Notes under the pieces: generated by a model
Database searches by the model: none
Told to the model about the DNA's origin: nothing
What the model saw: only the letters and a program-made list of their open reading frames with translations
Program-made: the position numbers and the translations under genes
DNA from: CAXXOK01 sp036759125
GTDB taxonomy: Bacteria > Bacillota > Clostridia > Christensenellales > Aristaeellaceae
DNA: 9,804 nucleotides
Assembly (NCBI GenBank): GCA_036759125.1
Contig: DAIOVG010000102.1
Location: forward strand, 1 to 9,804
Direction: 5' to 3'
In this document: one piece after another, positions 1-4,585 of the stretch
Layout of the letters: the number at the start of each line of letters is the position of its first letter
How positions within the stretch are numbered: the first letter of the stretch is position 1

Positions 1-160
1 TGACCGCGAAATACTCCTTGAAATCCTCGCACCATGAAAACGCCCGCTGCCAGCGTCTGGCTGTGGAGCGGATACCCTGTTCATCGTACAGGTGAAACGG
101 CGTGGAATATGCCTTGCACGCGTCGATGAACACGGAATCGGGAAGCGAAAAATTCGGCAT
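1..160 (-). CDS. lysA: Diaminopimelate decarboxylase, N-terminal fragment (runs off the left edge)
   Basis: Only the first 53 codons are in the window. The enzyme is a cytoplasmic PLP-dependent decarboxylase that converts meso-diaminopimelate to L-lysine, the last step of lysine synthesis. The fragment reads MPNFSLPDSVFIDAC and continues into TPFHLYDEQGIR (residues 20-31) and EYFAV (49-53). That is the usual start of the fold III barrel, with the PLP lysine expected in the very next codon (YFAVK), just beyond the edge. The ATG at 158-160 is preceded by GGGAGG (168-173) with a 7-nt spacer, which fixes the start. A promoter lies at 195-224, so the leader is only about 28 nt and there is no room for a lysine riboswitch. 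The gene is divergent from the menA-like gene. A related PLP fold III decarboxylase acting on another substrate cannot be excluded from so short a piece. Confidence 0.8.
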   Translation of the reverse strand, partial: MPNFSLPDSVFIDACKAYSTPFHLYDEQGIRSTARRWQRAFSWCEDFKEYFAV

Positions 161-180
161 GGGCAATCCTCCCTCAAAGT

Positions 181-196
181 CTGTAATGCCTTACAG
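181..196. repeat. Inverted repeat at the predicted lysA transcription start
   Basis: CTGTAA (181-186) and TTACAG (191-196) are perfect 6-bp arms around TGCC. The repeat overlaps the start of transcription predicted from the lysA promoter and the last two bases of its -10 box, a position where a repressor could act. In RNA it could only form a small hairpin. No known operator consensus is recognised, and a short palindrome of this size could occur by chance. Confidence 0.3.
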
Positions 197-224
197 TGTA
201 GCAAGCGCTGGCGGGCGTTGTCAA
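195..224 (-). promoter_or_regulatory. Sigma-A-type promoter for lysA
   Basis: Read on the minus strand, a perfect -35 box TTGACA (219-224) is followed by an 18-bp spacer and the -10 box TACACT (195-200). Transcription would start near 188, about 28 nt before the lysA ATG. Confidence 0.7.
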
Positions 225-277
225 CTGTATACCGTCATTTTCTGCATGCGGTAAGCTGTTGTAAGCCTTCCATATTC

Positions 278-307
278 TTGACGCATATAACGACCCGGCG
301 ATATAAT
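278..307 (+). promoter_or_regulatory. Sigma-A-type promoter for the menA-like gene
   Basis: TTGACG (278-283) is followed by an 18-bp spacer and a perfect TATAAT (302-307). Transcription would start near 314, giving a leader of roughly 63-84 nt depending on which UUG start is used. Just upstream, GTAAGC occurs twice exactly 10 bp apart (251-256 and 261-266), so the copies lie on the same face of the helix. This is a possible but unproven activator site. Confidence 0.7.
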
Positions 308-376
308 ACACCGTATAAACGTATGTGTTCCAAGGCCGCAAGTATGCTTGGAACCATAATAGAAAGCGTGATTTGA

Positions 377-1312
377 TTGCAAACCGGAAGCTCCGCCTTG
401 TCCCGATGGATCAAGTTTGTAGAGCTGAGTACAAAGCTCGTTAGCCTGACGCCATTTTTGATCGGCGTTGCCTACAGCCTGTACCGGAACAATACGCTGG
501 ATTTTCTGGCGACAGGCATCTTGTTTGTCGCAGTTTTGTTCTGGTCGCTGACGGTAACGATGATCAATAACTATATCGACAGGCGGCGGGAGGGCAAAGA
601 GCTGCACTTCAGCAAGGCCGTGTCGCTTGCGTTGATCTATGTGACAGGCGGCGCTGCCATGCTGCTTGGGCTGTGGCTTAGCTACCTGTACGGGTTACCC
701 GTGCTGTTTGCCGGCGCGATCAGCTTTGGCGTGGGAATACTCTATTCATTTACCCCAATCTCCATTTCACGCACGCCATACGGCGAGATTGCCTCGGGGC
801 TTACGGAAGGCTTCCTGGTCATCTTTCTGACCGTCTTTGTCAACGCGCATACGGGAAGCGTACAGTACGCCGATTTGCAGATCAGCGGCCGGGTGATTTC
901 CGCCTCTATGGACTGGGTCAGCATGCTTGCGCTTTTGCTGCTGGCGCTGCCCAATATGTGCTGTACGTCCAACATTATGCTGTCCAACAACATTTGCGAT
1001 GTGGAACGCGATGTGCAGAGTAAGCGCTACACGCTACCCTATTACATCGGCCAGAAGCACGCCCTGCGGCTGTATGGCGCGTTGTACGTCGCGGCCTATG
1101 CAGCTATCGCAGTATCGGTCATTGCAGGCGTGCTGGCTCCCCTGTCGCTTCTGGCCCTGCTCACGGCCCCGCTGGTCTACCGCAACGTTAAAGCGTTTGT
1201 TAAAAAGCCCGTCAAAGCGGAAACCTTCATTCTGTCGGTCAAGAACTACACCATTCTGCTGTACGGGTATCTGTTAACAATCCTCGCGGGTTATTTGGTA
1301 TCGCTTTTGTAG
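377..1312 (+). CDS. MenA-type UbiA-family prenyltransferase (demethylmenaquinone-forming, DmkA-like)
   Basis: This polytopic membrane enzyme of the UbiA superfamily most likely transfers a polyprenyl tail to 1,4-dihydroxy-2-naphthoate to make demethylmenaquinone. The first Asp-rich motif is NNYIDRRRE (64-72), with Glu in place of the usual last Asp. The second is NNICDVERD (204-212), followed by KRYTLPYYIG, a MenA-like signature. About eight hydrophobic segments fit the fold, and 311 aa is a normal length. An in-frame stop at 374-376 limits the start to UUG 377 or UUG 398. The latter has GGAAG seven bases upstream and gives MSRWIKFVELSTK, so the true protein may be 304 aa. The gene converges on the apbE-like gene with one base between the stop codons. 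Its link to electron transfer (DmkA role) is inferred from the neighbouring genes. It could instead be the cell's general MenA, because no second copy can be seen here. Confidence 0.85.
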   Translation: MQTGSSALSRWIKFVELSTKLVSLTPFLIGVAYSLYRNNTLDFLATGILFVAVLFWSLTVTMINNYIDRRREGKELHFSKAVSLALIYVTGGAAMLLGLWLSYLYGLPVLFAGAISFGVGILYSFTPISISRTPYGEIASGLTEGFLVIFLTVFVNAHTGSVQYADLQISGRVISASMDWVSMLALLLLALPNMCCTSNIMLSNNICDVERDVQSKRYTLPYYIGQKHALRLYGALYVAAYAAIAVSVIAGVLAPLSLLALLTAPLVYRNVKAFVKKPVKAETFILSVKNYTILLYGYLLTILAGYLVSLL

Positions 1313-1313
1313 C

Positions 1314-2372
1314 CTATTGCTGGATCAGCGCTTCAAAGCCTTCCGTCATGGTGATGGTTCCATCCGGCGCAACCCAGCAGGCTTCAACACCCTCCATGCT
1401 TTCCACCAGCGCGCGTCCCTGCTCCAGCGGCATACAGAACAGCGCCGTGCTTAAGCCGTCGGCATAGCCCGAGTCCTCCGTTACAACGGAGATCCCGATA
1501 AAGTACGTCGTCGGCATCAGCGTATCCGGATCAATGATGTGGTTATACCGCACACCATCCACCGTATAGTAGCGCTGATAGGAGCCGGACGTCACCACAG
1601 ACAGGTTATTGATATTCAAATTGAATAGCGTTTCCGCCTCGGCATCCAGGTCGGGGTTTTGCACACCGACCGTCCAGGTAGTGCCGTCGGGCTTTTCGCC
1701 GATCGCGCGCACATTGCCGCCAACGGATAACAGCACACTGGTTCTGCCAGTTTCGGCGATATTTTGTGCAATGCGCTCTGTAGCGTAGCCCTTGGCGATA
1801 GCCCCGACATCCAGCGACATAGCGGGATCCCGCAGGTAGACCGTGGACGCTTCCGTGTCGATGATCATATCTTCGATATTCGTGTGCTTTGCGGCTTGTA
1901 TAAGCTGATCCATGGGCGGCAACTCCGCATTCTCCGGGTCGTTGATACCGGCTTCGCGGTAATCATGCCAAATGGAGAGCACAGCGCCCATCGCCACATT
2001 GGTTTTCCCGCCGGTCAGGTCGTACATCTCCCTGCTGAGCAAGAGCAGATCGATGATGCGGCTGTCGACTGTCACGGCCTGTATGCCCGCATTGTCGTTG
2101 ATCGTTTTGATGGACGTTACCGCATCATCGTGATAAATGTCATAAAGCGCATGATACGTAGCCAGCTCGTCCTTCCAATGGTCGGCAAAGGTCTCGAAGA
2201 ACGCTTTCTCCGTATCATAGCCGATGATTTGGGTCACGGTATCAAACAAGTCTAAAAACGTCGCCTTGTACTTGATCTCCTCTGCCGTTGACTGCGCGCC
2301 GCAGCCGGAGAACAGCAGCATGGCTGCGGCAATGAGTATCAGGCCGACGCGGCGTAAGAAGGAGTTGCGCAT
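1314..2372 (-). CDS. ApbE-family FAD:protein FMN transferase lipoprotein (FmnB-like)
   Basis: ApbE enzymes use FAD and Mg2+ to attach FMN through a phosphoester bond to a Thr of an exported target protein. The 352-aa product begins with a basic N-terminus, a hydrophobic core and a lipobox FSGC, giving lipid-modified Cys24, so it would act on the outer face of the membrane. Family motifs follow in order: LTGGKTNVAMGAVLSIWH (119-136), LDVGAIAKGYA (187-197), SVGGNVRAIGEKPDG (216-230), TSGSYQRYY (261-269), HIIDPDT (278-284) and DGLSTA (305-310), where Asp305 and Thr309 are the expected metal ligands. The wording of the second motif block resembles the FmnB subfamily. The likely substrate is the FMN-binding protein encoded immediately upstream. 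The ATG at 2370-2372 has a poor, distant Shine-Dalgarno (AAGGCGG), and no separate promoter is seen. Translation probably depends on read-through past the hairpin at 2412-2450. Confidence 0.92.
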   Translation of the reverse strand: MRNSFLRRVGLILIAAAMLLFSGCGAQSTAEEIKYKATFLDLFDTVTQIIGYDTEKAFFETFADHWKDELATYHALYDIYHDDAVTSIKTINDNAGIQAVTVDSRIIDLLLLSREMYDLTGGKTNVAMGAVLSIWHDYREAGINDPENAELPPMDQLIQAAKHTNIEDMIIDTEASTVYLRDPAMSLDVGAIAKGYATERIAQNIAETGRTSVLLSVGGNVRAIGEKPDGTTWTVGVQNPDLDAEAETLFNLNINNLSVVTSGSYQRYYTVDGVRYNHIIDPDTLMPTTYFIGISVVTEDSGYADGLSTALFCMPLEQGRALVESMEGVEACWVAPDGTITMTEGFEALIQQ

Positions 2373-2411
2373 TGCGGGTCAAACCGCCTTTCTGTTGGGA
2401 ATGGATGAAAT

Positions 2412-2450
2412 AAAGATGCCGGTTTCACACGATTATGAAACCGGCTCTTT
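2412..2450 (-). terminator. Bulged stem-loop between the pplA-like and apbE-like genes (probable partial terminator)
   Basis: GCCGGTTTCA (2418-2427) pairs perfectly with TGAAACCGGC (2436-2445) around an 8-nt loop. The stem extends by AAAGA/TCTTT (2412-2416 and 2446-2450) past one bulged base. On the minus strand the core stem is followed by AUCUUUAUUU, a moderately U-rich tail. It sits just past the stop codon of the pplA-like gene and before apbE, which has no promoter of its own. It therefore looks like a leaky terminator or processing and stability element that would leave more carrier mRNA than enzyme mRNA (inference). Confidence 0.55.
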
Positions 2451-2468
2451 ATGGTTACTGGAACGTGA

Positions 2469-3485
2469 TTACTTTACGGACTCGTAAGCCGCGACGATCA
2501 CGTTGAGGAAGTCTCCGATGTGCACGGTGGTGCCGGCCAGCACGTCCGCGTCTGCGGCGTAGCCGGATTCGTCAACCGCCATGCCGGCAACCTCTTCAGC
2601 AGTCATGCCTTTGACATACGCTGCGAAGTAGTTGGCCTGCTCGTACCATTCCTTGCCAATGCCGGACTTGGCTTTCATGCCATATTCATCCTTGAGGGTC
2701 TGCTTGGCGTACTGGGGAGCGGCGATGTCCGTGGTGATCTCGCCTTTGTTGTTGAACTTGGCGGAGAACTGGGAAGCATCCAGCACAACGCTGGTGATTT
2801 TGCCGTCCGCGTCAAACGTGGCGGCAGCATAGTACGCGTACGCATAGCCTGTGCCATCCGCATCGGCGGTAGCGTCCTTGGAGCGGCTGGCGAGCTCAAC
2901 TTCCGAAGCCAGACCGAGGGAATCGCTGGACATGGCGCCCAGATCCTGTGCGTTCTCCACGGCGGCCACAACAGCTTTGATCATGGAGCTGACAGTTACA
3001 GTAGCACCTGCGCGGACATCTTCGCCGCTGGCGTGGCCGGTTTCATCCATGGGGATGGCGGCAACTTCTTCAGCCGTCAGGCCGACGCAATAGTCAGCAA
3101 AAGCGGCGGCTTGTTCGTACCATTCTTTGCCGATACCGGACGAGGCTTTCATGCCGTAGGCATCGCCTTTGACATTTTTGGAAACGATCGGAGCGGTCAC
3201 GTCGCTGGTAATCTTACCATTGGCATCAAAGGTGACCTTGCCCTGATAGCTGTCGATAACGCATTTCACAATTTTGCCATCCATGTCAACCGTAACGGCC
3301 GCATACATGGGGTACACCTGCACGACGCCATCGGCGTCGGCGGTTGCGTTTTTGGTGCCGTTGAAGCCGGACACAACGCCAAAACCAGTTTTGACAGCGG
3401 TGTCTTCCGCCAAACCGACGGAGACCATGCTGATCATCGCGATCAGCAGTGCCAAAACAACGAGACCGGATAAGATTTTCTTCAT
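2469..3485 (-). CDS. Exported protein with two FMN-binding-type domains (PplA-like electron carrier)
   Basis: This 338-aa protein probably carries two covalently bound FMN groups outside the membrane and shuttles electrons from quinol to extracellular acceptors. It has a clear signal sequence (MKKILSG..., hydrophobic 8-25), with likely signal peptidase I cleavage after VGLA (23-26). There is no lipobox Cys and no LPXTG sorting signal, unlike the lipoprotein PplA of Listeria. Two homologous domains follow (about 33-178 and 193-336). Each holds KNATADADG or KDATADADG, a Tyr/Ala-rich strand, DGKI, YGMKA, SGIGKEWYEQA and TAEEVA. Each ends in an ApbE-type target motif: DVRAGAT (156-162, Thr162) and DVLAGTT (314-320, Thr320). 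TGAGG seven bases before the ATG supports the start. The apbE-like gene lies directly downstream, which fits enzyme and substrate. Flavinylation itself is inferred. Confidence 0.82.
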   Translation of the reverse strand: MKKILSGLVVLALLIAMISMVSVGLAEDTAVKTGFGVVSGFNGTKNATADADGVVQVYPMYAAVTVDMDGKIVKCVIDSYQGKVTFDANGKITSDVTAPIVSKNVKGDAYGMKASSGIGKEWYEQAAAFADYCVGLTAEEVAAIPMDETGHASGEDVRAGATVTVSSMIKAVVAAVENAQDLGAMSSDSLGLASEVELASRSKDATADADGTGYAYAYYAAATFDADGKITSVVLDASQFSAKFNNKGEITTDIAAPQYAKQTLKDEYGMKAKSGIGKEWYEQANYFAAYVKGMTAEEVAGMAVDESGYAADADVLAGTTVHIGDFLNVIVAAYESVK

Positions 3486-3509
3486 ACCTATACCTCACTC
3501 AATGTATTA

Positions 3510-3536
3510 TTGAATAGCTCTTTGGAGCTAGTTCAA
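3510..3536 (-). promoter_or_regulatory. Stem-loop just upstream of the pplA-like gene
   Basis: TTGAATAGCTC (3510-3520) pairs with GAGCTA-G-TTCAA (3525-3536) around the loop TTTG, an 11-bp stem with one bulged G. It lies about 25 nt before the pplA-like start and has no U tract on the minus strand, so it does not look like a terminator for the prenyl synthase gene. A 5' mRNA-stabilising hairpin left after processing, or a protein site, is plausible. A weak promoter (TTGAAC, 17 bp, TCAATA) overlaps it but is not convincing. Confidence 0.4.
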
Positions 3537-3604
3537 CCGATGGGAACCCGTAGAGTTGCTGCTGTCATGCGGGAACACGAAACGTCGGTACTGCAGTGCA
3601 TATG

Positions 3605-4585
3605 TTATCTGAGAACAGCGCCTGCCGCTTGTTTCAATAATAAACCAATTTGGTCCTTCTGAAACTCCGGCGCGTCCAGCGCTTCCAGCTTTCGCACAGC
3701 CCTATCGAAGTAAATGCGGGCTACGCGCCTGGTGAAGCCTGTGCCGCCCTTTTGCCGCACGGTCTGCTGTACTTCCTCTTTTGTGATCTCTCCGTCGGCT
3801 GCGCGCTGCCTGAGCGCAGGCTGATCGTTGAGCGCAACGATGAGCGGGAGGGTCACAACCCCTTGTTCAAAGTCGGACAGCACGGGTTTTTGCGCCTGTT
3901 CCATGGTCGCCTCATAATCCATGCAATCGTCCGCGAGCTGGAACACCATGCCCAGCAGCCATCCGATTGCTGCGTACTGCTTGGCGCGTTCCCGGCTCTT
4001 GTCATTGAGCATCGCGCCGGTGTAGAAGCTGCCTTCAAACAATGCTGCCGTTTTACCGGAGATGATGCGCAGATATCCCACGCCATTGAGTCTGAAGTTG
4101 CGATGGTTGATGGTCTGCAAAAGCTCTCCCTTGCATATCCTCTCCATCATATCCGGGAGGCTGTCCTCGGGTTTTACCTGCTCTGCGGCTGCTTCCGCCG
4201 CCAGGCGCAGCGCCAGGCAGAAGATGTAGTCCCCGGTGATCACCGCCTGCCTGGCTCCAAACTTTTTATAGAGCGTCGGCTGGTTGCGGCGGGTATCGGC
4301 GTCATCCATCACATCGTCGTGTACGAGGGTTGCCAGGTGCAACAGCTCGACGGCTGCCGCTGCTTTGGCGGCAGCCCGGCTGACGCCGGTTTCATCCTGC
4401 GCGCAGATCAGCACTGCCTGCGCCCGCAGAAACTTGCCGTGAGCTTTGGCTAAATACTCAGTGCGCGGACGAAACGGCGCCGGAGTGGATGCAAGCGCCT
4501 GATCCATGATCTGCTTGGACAGATCCAGCGCCTCCGCAACGGAAAACGTCTCGCTTGCAGAATCGGTCTGGGACATATCAGTCAT
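3605..4585 (-). CDS. Long-chain polyprenyl diphosphate synthase (DmkB/HepT-like)
   Basis: This soluble trans-isoprenyl diphosphate synthase condenses isopentenyl diphosphate into the tail used by the MenA-like enzyme. The first Asp-rich motif is DDVMD (90-94) within HLATLVHDDVMDDADTRR, and the second is DDCMD (219-223) within FQLADDCMDY. SGKTAALF (176-183) and KPVLSDFEQG (233-242) are also present. Small residues Ala85 and Thr86, five and four positions before the first motif, are where short-chain synthases carry aromatics, so a long product (about C30 or more) is expected. The usual GGKRLRP is altered to HGKFLRA (49-55). The frame stays open upstream to 4666, inside ndh2, but the ATG at 4583-4585 gives a normal 326-aa protein that overlaps the ndh2 stop by 8 nt. 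That fits translational coupling. ATG 4576 is a second option. The chain length made cannot be read from sequence alone. Confidence 0.88.
   Translation of the reverse strand: MTDMSQTDSASETFSVAEALDLSKQIMDQALASTPAPFRPRTEYLAKAHGKFLRAQAVLICAQDETGVSRAAAKAAAAVELLHLATLVHDDVMDDADTRRNQPTLYKKFGARQAVITGDYIFCLALRLAAEAAAEQVKPEDSLPDMMERICKGELLQTINHRNFRLNGVGYLRIISGKTAALFEGSFYTGAMLNDKSRERAKQYAAIGWLLGMVFQLADDCMDYEATMEQAQKPVLSDFEQGVVTLPLIVALNDQPALRQRAADGEITKEEVQQTVRQKGGTGFTRRVARIYFDRAVRKLEALDAPEFQKDQIGLLLKQAAGAVLR

Noticed and set aside
161..194. A lysine riboswitch before lysA.
   Set aside because: The predicted leader is only about 28 nt, far too short for an L-box.
227..232. GTATAC upstream of the lysA -35 box, also present at 6997-7002 upstream of the ndh2 -35 box, as a shared regulator site.
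   Set aside because: The hexamer is self-complementary and short, and its distance from the -35 box differs (2 bp against 15 bp), so no common site is supported.
2520..3473. A 317-codon open frame on the plus strand opposite the pplA-like gene.
   Set aside because: It is a shadow of the codon pattern of the real gene: low-complexity translation with no family match and no ribosome binding site.
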